Shown here piece after piece: positions 1-11,520 of a stretch of DNA of 64,000 nucleotides (positions are counted from its first letter, which is position 1; every line of letters starts with the position of its first letter). Below the pieces are notes generated by a model that saw only the letters and a program-made list of their open reading frames with translations, made no database searches and was not told the origin of the DNA. The stretch is from Uranotaenia lowii. Taxonomy: Eukaryota > Arthropoda > Insecta > Diptera > Culicidae. Location of the stretch: assembly GCF_029784155.1 (NCBI RefSeq), contig NC_073691.1:130014714-130078713 (forward strand), in the 5' to 3' direction. A program made the translations under genes and the position numbers.

Positions 1-960
1 ACGAGTTGACGACAAATTTCGCTATCAGTCTTCGTTTTGAAATCCAAGATGGCGGCTTCCACTGAACATTAAAATAATTCTAAAATCACTTGAAATTCCC
101 ATAATATGGTTATTGAGTTAAATCGCTTAATCAGTTCTTAATTTAAAGCTTTGAAAAGAAAAGTGAAAGCCGCCATCTTGGAATAATGATGGCTTCATAT
201 ATCAAAATTCGACTTCTTCTACTTATTTCTTTCACCCAATACTCATTTTGTGGGAATTTCAGTTGATTTTCAGTGATAAAAGTTATTTTAATGTTCAGCA
301 GAAGCCGCCATCTTGGATTTCAAGATTACGTCTGGTAGTGAAATTCGACTTCTATTTGTTGGGTCCTTTCACTCAATGTTCATATTGTGGGAGTTTCATG
401 CGATTTTCAGTGATTAACAGCATTTTAAAGTTCAGTGGAAGCCGTCATCTTGGATTTCAAGATGGCGTCTGATAGCGAAATTTGACTTCTTTTAGTTTAG
501 CCTTTAGCCTGGGTTAAAGGCTAAATTGTGGGAGTTTCATGCAGTTTTTAGTCATGCATTTGAAAGTTCAGCAGAAGCCGCCATCTTGGATTTTAGGATG
601 GCGTCGGAAAGCGAAATTCGACTTCTTCTTGTTATACCCTTCCATCCAATACCCATATAGTGGAGGTTTAGTGCGATTTTTTTCATTTCATTCTTGGATT
701 TCAAGATGGCGTCAGATAACGAAATTCGACTTCTACCGAGTTCATCTTTTTAAACTAATACCCACATTGTAAGGGTTTTAAGCGATCAGTCATTTACAGT
801 ATTTTCAAGTTGAGTGGGAGCCGAAATTTTGAAATTTCAGATGGCGACGGACAACGAAATTCGACTGCTGCTCGTTTATTACTTTCACCTAATAACCATA
901 TTATGAAGGTTTCATGATATTTTCAGTAAATCTTGGATCAATGATGGCGTCAAGCAAAAA
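1..960. repeat. ~135-bp tandem array, block A
   Basis: About seven degenerate units of ~135 bp are visible, with anchors near 41, 172, 308, 447, 582, 691, 825 and 930. Each carries the inverted pair CGCCATCTTG...CAAGATGGCG followed by a stretch like AAATTCGACTTCT and CCCAATA. The array runs off the left edge of the window. Unit order is collinear with block B at 21.9-22.8 kb, so this is a dispersed element with internal tandem structure rather than a random satellite. Short reading frames across it are by-products of the repeat. Confidence 0.85.
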
Positions 961-3693
961 AAAATCCTACAATTTTGGTATTTTCACTCAATATTCATAT
1001 TGTAGAGATATTCATACCACTTTCGGTAATTTGAAGTTTTCAATAATTTTGTATATAATTTTTATTTTAACTCAAAACCAACACACATAACTTTAAAAAA
1101 ATTTTAAAAATTAGAATTCTAATTCAAATATGTGCTATCTAATCTGAGCGTGTCCTGTTTTGACATTTTGATCGAGAACGGTCACTAAGTTTCATGGCGG
1201 TTTAATATAATCGAGCACTGAGTGCTATTATCGAACATGCAAAAGAAAGCTTGAAGCAAATTTCTTTGTTTGTGTTTTATTACAGTTCAAACAGAGCATT
1301 TATAGCTCTAAGACGGTTAATGTCATTTTTGTTTCAAGCATCTGAAACAATCTCTATTTGAGATCTTAAAACTGTTTTCTCTCAAGGTAAAACTTAATAT
1401 GCTCGAGTATAAATTTCAAAACAACATCCATTGAATGGTATAAAACTTCCTCTTTTTTGGTTTGTTTCCTATCTACGGACACATGTACTCATCACATTAA
1501 ATTTAATCCATTTCCAAGGAAAGTCTTCTTGTGCCTCCAGCAAACTCCATCTGTTCCATTTATCCGAAGAAGCTTTTTCCCGGAACATCGTAATGAAAAA
1601 GCAACTCGTTTGCAAAAGTCAATTATTACAAAATATAATTTCATAGCCCGGCGCACTTATTTTCGGTTTTGGGCAGCGGTTGAAGTGAGCGAGGGAGGGA
1701 ATGCTCATAAGTGTCAAATTTTTGGGTGTATTGGAGTTGGGAAGTTGGGGTTCAGTGCCGGGCTAAGCCCGAAAAGGTGGGGGAGGATTCGTCCTTTTTC
1801 GAATGCGTTGCCTTCTTTTGATGGAAGAAGCATGGGATTTGGGTATGTGATTCGTTTTTATCTCACTTGCTTATTATACGAACAGCCATGTGGATTGGAA
1901 CGTCTCTTTTCATCAGCTGGGCGAGATATGGAAAGGGGGGATGAACGAGGTGAGATACAACGTCGAATAAAATGAAGAATCATAAAGCTTGAAAATTTGG
2001 CAGCCTGGTTCGCTAGCTAGCTGAAAGGCAGCAATTTGACTCATTTGAATTACTGCTGAGTGTCGTACTCGGAAAAGTGGCTGTTTTGATTATTCTAATT
2101 AAGTGATACCTACTTTTTTCTAAAGTGTCTTCCCACTCAAAACCATGACATTAGCTGAACGAATTTTGAGGACTGTCTTTCCAAGATAATCAGATCTCAA
2201 ACCAAAGGGACGACGACTCAACCTATCAACTTCAAAATTTGATGACGGTCGCTTGCTTGGCGATGTGATGTGGTGAGAGTACATGAGATGTACAGGATAT
2301 TTTGCTACATCCAGAATAAAGTTTTCCCTTCATTCGAGGGCGGGTGGGAGTATGGGATTTTAGTCGGATGAATGATTCGGTTATTGTATGGAGAGCAGCA
2401 CAATTTTACGATGGAAGATTTGCGTGCCCGCTTATGTTCAGAGTGTTCGAGAAGGTTTGTTCGAATAAGATGAGCGAGCATATTGAAATAACTGAACCGT
2501 TCTTTTGAAACATGCACATACAACATACGATACATTCTGAAGCAATGAATTTGCTTTTCAAAAACAGACAGCAGCCTAAGTTTGGGATCAAGGAACTTAC
2601 AAGCAAAGATTTTCGTTTCAAACTGTTTGCTAGTAAGGTTTTCTTCCAAATCTCTACTAACTATATACTTCTTGAAGTTTCACAGCCAGATTAATCTTTA
2701 GTCAATAAGTTTTTCCATTTTCAAATGTTCGAAGCATTGTATTTACGGAAGAATTATAGCAAATTTATACAGAATGTATTAAAAAAAATAATCTGGAAAA
2801 AATGTACTGACACTTCGAATAGAATAGTATTTTATGTTTGCACAGTTGCAAAAGGCTGCCTCCGCTTATGAAATATGTGCCTTCATTTTTAATTCATATT
2901 CATTCAACATCAAAATATGCTGAAGGCAAAAATCACAGTTATCCAGTTTTGTTAGATTCATTACATATGTTTGTGGTGTATGTATGTGGTATGAAATTTT
3001 AAGACTATCAATATATCAATATGTATCCAAGGTTTTTTTTTTAAATATTTTTACAATCGACATTTCTTTTTAAAACAAATGTATGATGCAAATAAAATTA
3101 AATCACATGATTTTGTCAATGTCACCGCTGAAAACTGATGCGATGAGCACCACATGAGAATTACTATTCTACACTATTCCCCCAAAATGTTTTTGTTTCT
3201 ATTCAAACACAATAATATTATAGGAGTTTTAAAACCCGGTTTCAACAATTCTAAATTTCTAAAACCCAACCAAGCAAGCAAGGATATCGATTTCATTAAT
3301 GATTTGATTTTCTGTGATTTAAATTCTGTTTCGCATCTGGCTAATTTTGTATAGAAATTTGTCCGGGAAACATCATTTTCCATTTCAAAATCACCAGAGA
3401 GATTCTTTGGAATTTAAATATTCCTTGATTCTTGCAGTGCATTTCATGTGCGCAAACCACAAACCTTAGTTGTATCCTAGAAAAAAATATAAGAAGTTCT
3501 ACAATAAAAAAGTGTCTTTTAATGCTTGTGTAGCTTATTACTACATAAAGGATGGAAATAAGGAATCGCAGAAAATCTTTTTTCAATACTTCAATTATTG
3601 AAAACTCTAACAACCAAAATCACTATTTTGAATACTTTCCAATGGCTTCAGATTTTTTTTTGAATGATTATAACTTTTTCCATTAAATATTTT
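961..3693. other. No recognisable gene
   Basis: AT-rich DNA. A somewhat more GC-rich patch at about 1640-1980 contains a 172-codon frame (1457-1975, plus) with no motif I recognise; it overlaps another frame and has low-complexity ends, so I do not call it a gene. At 1762-1772 there is a short GGGCTAAGCCC palindrome. No RNA gene or terminal repeat was found in the rest. Confidence 0.5.
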
Positions 3694-3759
3694 GGGCTTG
3701 TGATATAGCTCAGTTGGCATGTCAATTGCTTCCTGAGCCGATGTCCCTGAGTTCGAGCC
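3694..3759 (+). repeat. tRNA-derived SINE, 5' part (copy 1)
   Basis: The head of a SINE: GGGCTTGTGATATAGCTCAG holds the RNA polymerase III A box (TAGCTCAGTTGG), and the B box begins at GAGTTCGAGCC, where the LTR element has inserted. The same head is present in full at 25196 and 45842. The 3' part resumes at 8129 after the LTR element. The GAGCC at 3755-3759 is repeated at 8129-8133 as the target-site duplication. Confidence 0.85.
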
Positions 3760-3955
3760 TGTGTGGAGTATATATTGTTGTATGAGTAAGTGAGCACCAC
3801 TACACTACACATTCACGCAAGAGAGTAGAGCCGAGTTGAGTGGCTCGAGTGTCGCTCGTCAGTTAGGACGCGGCAGGCTAGCAGGCAGGTCTTCCAGGCG
3901 GTACAGTGGCGGAATAATCAGATGGGTGATTTCCAATGGTTATTCAAGCTGCACA
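3760..3955 (+). repeat. 5' LTR
   Basis: Starts TG and ends CA. A TATATA lies at the left edge (about 3770). An arthropod-type initiator TCAGTT at 3859-3864 (A at 3861) has GGTCT at +28 to +32, one base from the DPE consensus, so transcription probably starts here and U3 would be about 100 bp (inference). A possible weak poly(A) hexamer AATAAT lies near 3914. No mismatch seen against the 3' LTR. Confidence 0.9.
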
Positions 3956-4043
3956 TTTGGCGACCGTTTCAGGACAAATTTTTTTATCCTAATAGATTTT
4001 AAACAAATAGGTATTGTAGAACCTGTAATGGAAATCACCCATC
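3921..4043 (+). promoter_or_regulatory. Leader stem enclosing the primer-binding site
   Basis: Fifteen bases in the LTR end (3921-3935, GATGGGTGATTTCCA) are exactly complementary to 4029-4043 in the leader (TGGAAATCACCCATC). In the genomic RNA this would close a ~93-nt loop that contains the primer-binding-site-like segment (3958-3974). U5-leader stems around the primer site are known in retroviruses; the role here is inferred. Confidence 0.6.
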
Positions 4044-4216
4044 AAAGAAGTTTTTTTTTGGAAAAAACCACGTGTTCCTGTTAGAGTATTGCTGTGGTAT
4101 TGAGTGCGGCAGTGTTGCGAAATTTACAGTTTTTTCATTACAAGTAATATGATTACTAAGTGAAATAAGTGAAAGTGACTTCAAATGGTGATAAAAAGTT
4201 TGAAAACCTGAAGTAA

Positions 4217-4528
4217 TTGCGAGTTGGGAGGACCGCAATAGAATTCAAAAGATTGCGAGTTGGGAGGACCGCAAAAGAAATATGATTGATTGCGTGTTGG
4301 GAGGACCGCAACAGAATTCAATAGATTGCGAGTTGGGAGGACCGCAATAATTCTGTTTTGATTGCGTGTTGGGAGGACCGCAAATAGGAAATAAAAGATT
4401 GCGTGTTGGGAGGACCGCAATCGACTCCATGAATTAGCGAGTTGGGAGGACCGCAAAGAGAAAAAAAAGTTTTATTGTTTGAAGAAACGCAATAAATTAG
4501 AATTGTTTGCGTGTCGGGAGGACCGCAA
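4217..4528 (+). repeat. Regularly spaced hairpin repeat array
   Basis: A 22-nt unit, TTGCG + (A/T)GTTGGGAGGAC + CGCAA, occurs at 4217, 4253, 4290, 4326, 4362, 4399, 4435 and 4507, with a degenerate copy at 4475 filling the one gap. Start-to-start distance is 36-37 nt, with AT-rich, non-conserved 14-15 nt spacers. Each unit can form a 5-bp stem (TTGCG/CGCAA, up to 7 bp at 4397-4422) presenting a purine loop with GGGAGGA. It lies in the 5' leader of the LTR element, where packaging or dimerisation signals would be expected (inference). Minus-strand frames across it encode shifting repeats and are not genes. Confidence 0.9.
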
Positions 4529-7500
4529 AAAAAAAAACGTAAAAGGATGGCTCGTTCGGAGTACCACGATGTGTTTCCCAGATAGAAGAACTGCATTATG
4601 GAGTGTGGGAAAACTGCAGTGTTCATTATCTGTTTGCCAATTGAAGGCCATGTTAAAGAGAACTGCATTAAAATGAGAGATTAGGGATGAATCATCCAAT
4701 AGAAAACAGAAGACTGTGAATTGAAATGATTGTTGCTGGAAAGAATGTATGGTAGAAAAAAGCGCGTCAAAGAAAAATCTATTTAGAGACACCGGAAAAA
4801 AGACTTACAAAAAGATTTCAAAGATCGTTCAATGGCATGATGTTTTGGAAATTTGAATAAACTGGTAAGCTGAAAAAATGTGTAATGGATTTTGGCCAAA
4901 AAAATAAAGAATTGTTATATTGTAGTTCTGAATGAAAATGAAATAAAAATGATGCTTCATAGATGAAAACAACTGGCATGTCTGGCTTAACTAACGGATT
5001 CCACGAGCTGTAATAGTATGTGTGTTGATAGTCTGTGGCTATTTTAAAAGCGATTGAGAGTAGGAGGAATAAAGAATGAAATAAAAATGAATCATTCTGG
5101 TTCATGAACGGCAAAATAACATCAACACTTAAGCGGAGTAAATACATAAGTTTAAACTGATTCAGCGAATTGCATGTATGTTGCAGAAAAAGTAATAATA
5201 TGATGAAATTTGAAAAAAAGTAGTTCAACTGTTCATGGAACTAGGGAAAGCACGAATATCAAAAAATGGCAAGTCTGGTGTAACAGATTGCGCATGAGAA
5301 CATTTACGTTGTCATACGTTTTAAATTGAATTTCACACCAAATATATAAACCCTTAAAAATGATTTTGTTGGATGATCAGTTTGAAAAAAATGTTGAAAA
5401 CTATGTAAATAAAAAAAGGGATGTTGAAAAAGTTGCATGAACCTTCAGGAAAAAGAATGATATACTGAACTATATTCCATAATAAGGCTGTGTCATGTGT
5501 AAAAAAAAAGAAGTTACTTAGGAGGACAGATTAAAATCTGTTGATGTGGTCCATTTGAAAATTTCTCTTTAGCGAAATTAAAACTTAACTTGATTTTGGC
5601 AACCGTCTAAAGGCACTTTTCAAATCTCCTCTCGCGATGGTTTCGCAGTGGTTTTGGTGCGTGCAAGTAGAAGTGAGAGGCCATTACTGCTAACGCGCCG
5701 CGGCAATAAACATTATAGGTTACGTGGATGTAATCAGCGAGTCACGCTTGTCGTTGTGTGTGTAGGACGAATTTCTCGGAGGAATGAGCGTAAGTGTGGG
5801 AATGACACCAGGGAATAGAAAATATGGAAAACTGTCTTTTTTCTGAAATTTATTACGAAGCAACGATGTGCTGTGTTCTTCCCGCATAGGTTAATATGAT
5901 ACTATGAATCTTCCGGATTATTCTTTTCTGATTACATTAATAGTAACGTTCCCAGATGCGTCTTGGCTCGATGTGCTGTTGCTAGAACGGATAAAATATT
6001 ATTTCTGGAAGATACGATTAATATTCTGAAAAACAAATTGATTATTTTTGCAACGCGCCGAAATGATAAAAAAAATATTTCTGAAAGATACAATTAATGG
6101 TTTTCAAGATAAGCTGCGTATTTTTGCAACACGCTCCAATTTTTCTGCTGTCATAGAATACGCGGTCAGATTTAAAAGGTCTCGTGTGTATGGAGAGTGT
6201 TATTTTTGTGAAATTTGGATCCAATTTCAAGCCGAGGATCACAACAGGGCAAGCGTAGAGGTAATTTAAATCACATAAAATTCATTTTGTTCCGCGAAAG
6301 ATTTCAGTAGGTTTTCGCACATTGTTCTAGGTTCGGAGGAAGAACGCTACTACCGAAAGCAGCGGGAAGCAGCACTACCGTAGCAGCAGCAGCAGCAAAA
6401 AAAACCGGCAGCCACATGATGGTACCAACGATCAAGCGGCCACTTCCTCGAGATGGTGAAAAAACGATCAATGCAAGCAACACCCATGGGTATGAATGCA
6501 TACGCTTACAAACAACATCCAGAAAATATCTGACCATCAGGATACGATGAAAAGTATGTTACTCAATTATTTAAAATGAAATAAATGCATTGAAATGAAG
6601 AATATCTTTTTCCTTGTTTCCGAAAATCGAATTAAAATTATGTAAAATTAACAAAAACCCATAAATCTTTTTATCGTTGAATGAGGATATGCTGTATCGT
6701 CATCGTTTTATAGGTGGATCATTAAAAAAAGATAACACGTATGATCGAATAGTTCGAAAAAAATTAATCTTCATTTAATCATAACTCTACTTAACGACCC
6801 GTTCACTGTATCGTTACGTGTGTCCAAACGATTCCAATACTATTTATGTAATCGTTCATTTATAATCCAATACTATTAGAGTAATCTTTATGGTGTCTCG
6901 GGAAAAAGATTACAGGAACGGTAGTTTTATGATACTGATTCATGCGGGTTGTAAACAGATGGACAACAGAAGAAATTAGGCGATCACCATACCACATACG
7001 AGTCACGAACTCTTGGTCTTTGTTTCGGAGTGGTGGTGAGCAAGGATTTTTATCACTGCTTTCATTAATAAAACGCATGATTCCTATGGTTGTTAGGCGA
7101 AGAAAATGATTAGAAAGAAATGATAAGAAAGATTTGATAATTTCCTACTGGTGTTTTACAAATACATTTCAATAGGCTTTAGAAGTCTACACTATGGAAA
7201 CTAGGCCACTGGAATTTTTGAATGATATAATCCTTCGGATCTCTGATTTATTTCAAATGTTGATGTGTGAGGAGGAGACGGCGCGGCAAAGGAATTGACA
7301 TGGGAGAGACCCATGCATGGCCTACCAACGCCTGGTAAACGCCCGGAAGGTATGCAACCGAGGGGCCGAAACACTAAGGCAGAACCTTGTTCCGAAGTTC
7401 AGCAACCATTGATTGGAGTTACTCGACAACTATTTTTTAAAAAGTAGTTTTATTAAGGCATTTAATTCATAAAGTTTTTGTGTGCCGAGTATTCACTTCA

Positions 7501-7918
7501 CTTTTATGTGGTGTTATTAAGCGGGGGCCGTAATCGTCGCGGCTACTCAACTGTTATTGATTTTTACTTGAGGAAAGGAAAGAGGATTGCGTAGGGTCGC
7601 TCTCGAGAACAGATTTCCGTCTTGGGTCGGTGGAGGCTTCCTGTAGCGTGGTTTCGTATACTCGACAACTATGTTTGCAATAAGTTTGTAGATATTATTT
7701 TGTGGCACCGACCACTAGCCGGTTTCTAAAAATATGACCTCCCATAAAGGAAAGGATTATTGGTAGAGTTTGGCAAGTAAATAAAAGGTTTTGTCTAAAG
7801 ACATTTAAAAAAAGATATATTTTTATTTTTTCGTTGCGTTTTTTTTTCTAATTGGGTTGTCTGTATGAGAACCGACACGTAAATTCTCCGTTTTATTCAG
7901 CTGATTTGTTCTTTTCCC
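4529..7918 (+). other. LTR element interior, non-coding
   Basis: No coding frame of note. Visible structure: weak further hairpins just after the array (for example CTGCA...TGCAG at 4590-4618), a CAG microsatellite around 6379-6396, a GC-richer patch at 7270-7420, and a 13-bp direct repeat ACTCGACAACTAT at 7421-7433 and 7660-7672. The length without coding capacity resembles the large non-coding retrotransposon derivatives known from plants. Confidence 0.6.
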
Positions 7919-7932
7919 GAGAGGAAGGGAGA
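7919..7932 (+). promoter_or_regulatory. Polypurine tract
   Basis: An all-purine run GAGAGGAAGGGAGA abuts the first T of the 3' LTR, the position used to prime plus-strand synthesis in LTR elements. Confidence 0.8.
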
Positions 7933-8128
7933 TGTGTGGAGTATATATTGTTGTATGAGTAAGTGAGCACCACTACACTACACATTCACGCAAGAGAGTA
8001 GAGCCGAGTTGAGTGGCTCGAGTGTCGCTCGTCAGTTAGGACGCGGCAGGCTAGCAGGCAGGTCTTCCAGGCGGTACAGTGGCGGAATAATCAGATGGGT
8101 GATTTCCAATGGTTATTCAAGCTGCACA
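7933..8128 (+). repeat. 3' LTR
   Basis: 196 bp, same sequence by eye as the 5' LTR, ending TGCACA directly before the GAGCC target duplication. Confidence 0.9.
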
Positions 8129-8257
8129 GAGCCCAAGAGTAAACATCGATCACAGTTGTACCGGATAAGTTTTTCAATGACTGTCCGCCAACTGCATCGT
8201 TGATATAAGTCGCGAATGACAGAAAGATGTTTAAACGACTATAATATAAAAAAAATA
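8129..8257 (+). repeat. tRNA-derived SINE, 3' part (copy 1)
   Basis: Continues the SINE interrupted at 3759: CCCAAGAGTAAACATCG, then the body and an A-rich tail (AATATAAAAAAAATA). It matches 25257-25377 in order and spacing, which confirms that the LTR element landed inside a pre-existing SINE. Confidence 0.85.
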
Positions 8258-9359
8258 TTTAGTTTCTTCTCAGGTTAGCAAAAAAAATTAAGTTACATTA
8301 GATAAGCTTAATCAAATTTTCTGGATCAATAAGTACGCTAATATTTCGGCTTCCATGCATTTTTCATATAAAATTGAAGGTCGATGCGCTAATTCAGAAA
8401 TTCATCCAAATCATGTAATATTTTAAACTGATGCTTTCACTATGGGAGGTCAGGTTGCCAAAAATCGGAAGAGTGATTGTCACCAATATTTTTTTCTATT
8501 TCCTTTTTTTTTTTTGAAAGAAGACATTTTGATTAAAAGAAGTTCCAAATTTTGGAGGGGGGGGGGGGGTGTAAAAAAATGTAAAAGTGACCCTCTTCCC
8601 CATTCCTAAGGCTATTGTCATTTAGAATCCGGACAGTTACAAACGTGGGTATTTTAAAAACTATTCATTTGATCGAAAAACTTTTCATGGAGTAAATGAA
8701 GGTGTTAATATGATATTTAATGTAAAAATATAAAAAAAATGAATTTATCGTTCATTACAAGAAATACTCTTACTTTATTATAAAATCCCTTTTTTATTTT
8801 TGCACACTTTTTTAAGTCGTATATTGATATATTATTTTTACCACATAAGCAAAACCTTTGCAAAATCATGATATTTTACACAAATTCACCCGGAAAAACC
8901 AATTGGAATCGGGTTGGAACCTCTTCATTAGTAGGCATCTCGAAGAATTTGATTTTTTAAATTCGGTTTTACAAGAAACTTTTTTGTTCATCAGAATACA
9001 TCTGTCACATTGCGAAAAAATCGGTTGCACAGATTGATGTCTACTAGTCAGGCAACATTTTCAATTATTCTCAATAACCTTAGTCTTTTTACCCCTATTT
9101 GAGATCAAGGGTTCCGATGCTTGGTTTGAACTTCGTGAGCATCCTAGAGTGGCTCCTTATACTTCTTAACCATTTGGGCAAAAAAACAATCAGAAAAAAT
9201 CAACAATTCATGAGTTTTCAATTCGACAAAGAAGAATTTCCGAGGCGATTGTGCAAAATTATTTTTACCATGTCCATTTTGCATATCCAAGCTCTTGTAA
9301 CGTATGTAGCTATCAACGAAATAAAGTGTCTGGATACTAAATGATCATATGTTTATATT
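8258..9359. other. No recognisable gene
   Basis: AT-rich sequence with a poly-G run near 8558-8568 and several homopolymer tracts. A short frame at 9099-9344 shows no motif. Confidence 0.5.
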
Positions 9360-10633
9360 CCTAATGGAAGGAAGGGGGGGTCTCATAACATAAAAAAAAT
9401 CTTCTATTATACAAATACAATCCCTTGTCATATACGGTTCCATTCTCCATAAGTTCTCGAGTTATTCAAAAAATTTGTGACCCTTTCCCCACTTTATATC
9501 TCCCCTCTGGCAAGAGAAGGGGGTCTCAAACCATCGAAGAAACATTGCCCGTACATGAATTTGCTCCCATGAAAATTTGGTTCCATTTTCTCGATTAGTT
9601 AGTTATCGGAATACTTAAAAAAATTGTATGAGTGACTGTCTTCCCAATTTTTATCGTTCCACTGAATGGAAGGAGGGGTTCTAAACCACCAAAATAACAT
9701 TTCTTGTTTTCGAATACCCTCTCATGCCAAATTTGGTGTCGTTTTCCTAGTTGCTAGTTGTCGAGTTATGCTATAAATTTTGTATCAGAGTCCTTCTTCT
9801 TACCTATCCCCTACTTGGAAGGAGGGGATCAAGGTTAAACATTACATGTATTTCTGTTTATTCTGTTCCCTTTGCTCGGTGGTATGAGTGGTCCCATGTC
9901 ATATTTGGTTTGATCTGCTAAATAAGTTCTTGGGTTATGCAAAACAATCGTATGTGAGCTCCCGTCTTCCTTAACTGTATCCCCAATCTAATGAGAAAGA
10001 AGTCTCAAATAAGCATACAACCATTTTCTGTATCCAAATGCTTTCTCATGCCAAAGTTGCTTCCATTTGCTCGATTAGTTCTCGAATACTGCGAAAAATT
10101 GTAAAGGAGCCCTCCTCTCTCCTCCTTATCACCCAACTGGAAGTACCAAATATTCACAGAAACATTCCTTGTGCTCAAATACCTTCCCAAGCCAAATTTC
10201 GATCCATTTGCTGAGTAAGTTCCCGGGTGATGTAAAAAATTGTATAGGAGCACCCTCCTCCCTTAAAATTTTCCAACTGGAAGAACGGAGGGTTCTCAAA
10301 ATATCATAGAAACATTTCTCGTAATTAAATACCTTCCCACGCCAAATTTGGGTCCAATTGCTTGATTAATTTCCAGTGATGCTGAAACTTGTAAAGGAGC
10401 CCCCTCCCCACTTTCTATCCCTCACTGGAATAAGGAAGGGATACCAAATATTTATAGAACTATTTATTGTACCCAAATCCCCTTCCAAGCCGAATTTGGT
10501 TTCTTTTGCTCGAATAGTTTTTAAGTTATGCAATGAAAAAGGGGGTTGAAATGTCCGCTCCTTCCTGTACCTGCACTAAAAGGAGGGAGGGGTCTGAAAT
10601 AATCATAGAACCATTTCTCGTATTCCACTACCC
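9360..10633. repeat. ~150-bp tandem array, left part
   Basis: Diverged units of about 140-165 bp, anchored on CATGCCAAATTTGG-like words near 9571, 9733, 9895, 10047, 10190, 10340 and 10487, each with CTCGA(G/T)TTA(T/G), a GGAAGGAGGGG stretch and AGAAACATTTCTCGTA. The array continues at 15393 after a hAT-like insertion. Confidence 0.8.
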
Positions 10634-11520
10634 CAGCGGTCGGCAACCTTTTGAGACAGAAGAGCCAAAAATTGCAAATTAAGGAAATGTCCAAGTTTCA
10701 AAGAGCCGCAACTCATTTTATTTTTACTACAAATAATGGTGATCGCTAAGATACATTGCATTGATATTAACTTAGTTTTATTATCCTTTTTCACAACGCC
10801 ACAGATTTTCGTTGTTTTATTGGCAAACGGAAGCGATTTTCTTTCTTCTGAATCAATACATTTTCATAACGGGTACACAGCTTAGTAACGTTGAAATTTT
10901 GACGATTTACCATTGTGATATGATAAAATTTATCATTTTAAACTTTGGTGCAATTTTTTCCTAACACCTATTTCCAGATAAAAAATAGACTTTCTGTTGA
11001 AATATTGAAAAGAAGAAGTAAGAAGCATTGAATATTTTATATCATATAAATGCATACTACAAGATGAAAATTAATATGATAAAAACTATACGAAGGTTTG
11101 TCGCTATTATTTTTTCTTCAAATTCTATAAATAAGCCTTAATTTTTTTTTGGTTTTGAACATCCGTTAAAATCCATTGAGGTTCATTTGCTTGTTATTCT
11201 CATAAAACTATCATTTTAAATAAATAAATATTTTCCGGGCCTTAGAATATATAAACCAACAAAATTTAATTCATAAATGCTCATTTTACGGATTGAAAAA
11301 AATTATTTAAAATTCGACAAAATTTAACAATCGGTCGCGAGATGTAGTCTATAAAATGTGGTTATAAAATTTCTTTTAATTTTTTTTTCATAACAAGCAT
11401 TCCGGTTCAGCTTTCTAGTTCTCATTCTGATTTCTGAATAAATTAAAAAAAAAAGGTTTCAAAAATTATATTTTTCGATAATGAAAATTTGAGTTTAAAT
11501 TCTCAATTCTGCTCAAAATC

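Larger units (their letters stand above)
3760..8128 (+). mobile_element. Non-autonomous LTR retrotransposon (4369 bp)
   Basis: Two 196-bp LTRs, 3760-3955 and 7933-8128, begin TGTGTGG, end TGCACA and look identical. They are flanked by a 5-bp duplication, GAGCC. A primer-binding-site-like TGGCGACCGTTT lies 2 bp after the 5' LTR, and a purine tract GAGAGGAAGGGAGA directly precedes the 3' LTR. The 3977-bp interior has no gag, protease, reverse transcriptase or integrase frame, so mobility would need proteins from another element. TGGCGACCGT primer sites are known from 412/mdg1-type Ty3 elements (established knowledge), which hints at the helper family but does not prove it. Identical LTRs point to a recent insertion. 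It sits inside a SINE. Alternative: a defective deletion derivative of a full element, but the ordered leader elements argue for a maintained non-autonomous family. Confidence 0.88.

Noticed and set aside
1457..1975. 172-codon frame
   Set aside because: No recognisable domain, overlapping competing frame, and a GC-richer patch explains its length.
3836..4084. 82-codon frame (and its partner at 8009-8203)
   Set aside because: Both begin in the LTR and share the same LTR-derived start; no motif.
4217..4528. Repeat-spacer array resembling CRISPR
   Set aside because: It lies inside a eukaryotic LTR retrotransposon leader; spacers are only 14-15 nt and AT-rich, and there are no cas genes.
4181..4668. 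Minus-strand frames with recurring VLPTRN / CGPPN peptides
   Set aside because: The repeat steps of 36 and 37 nt throw the frame out between units, so the peptides are artefacts of the hairpin array.
8558..8568. Poly-G run as a regulatory element
   Set aside because: Isolated homopolymer without accompanying structure; likely simple sequence.
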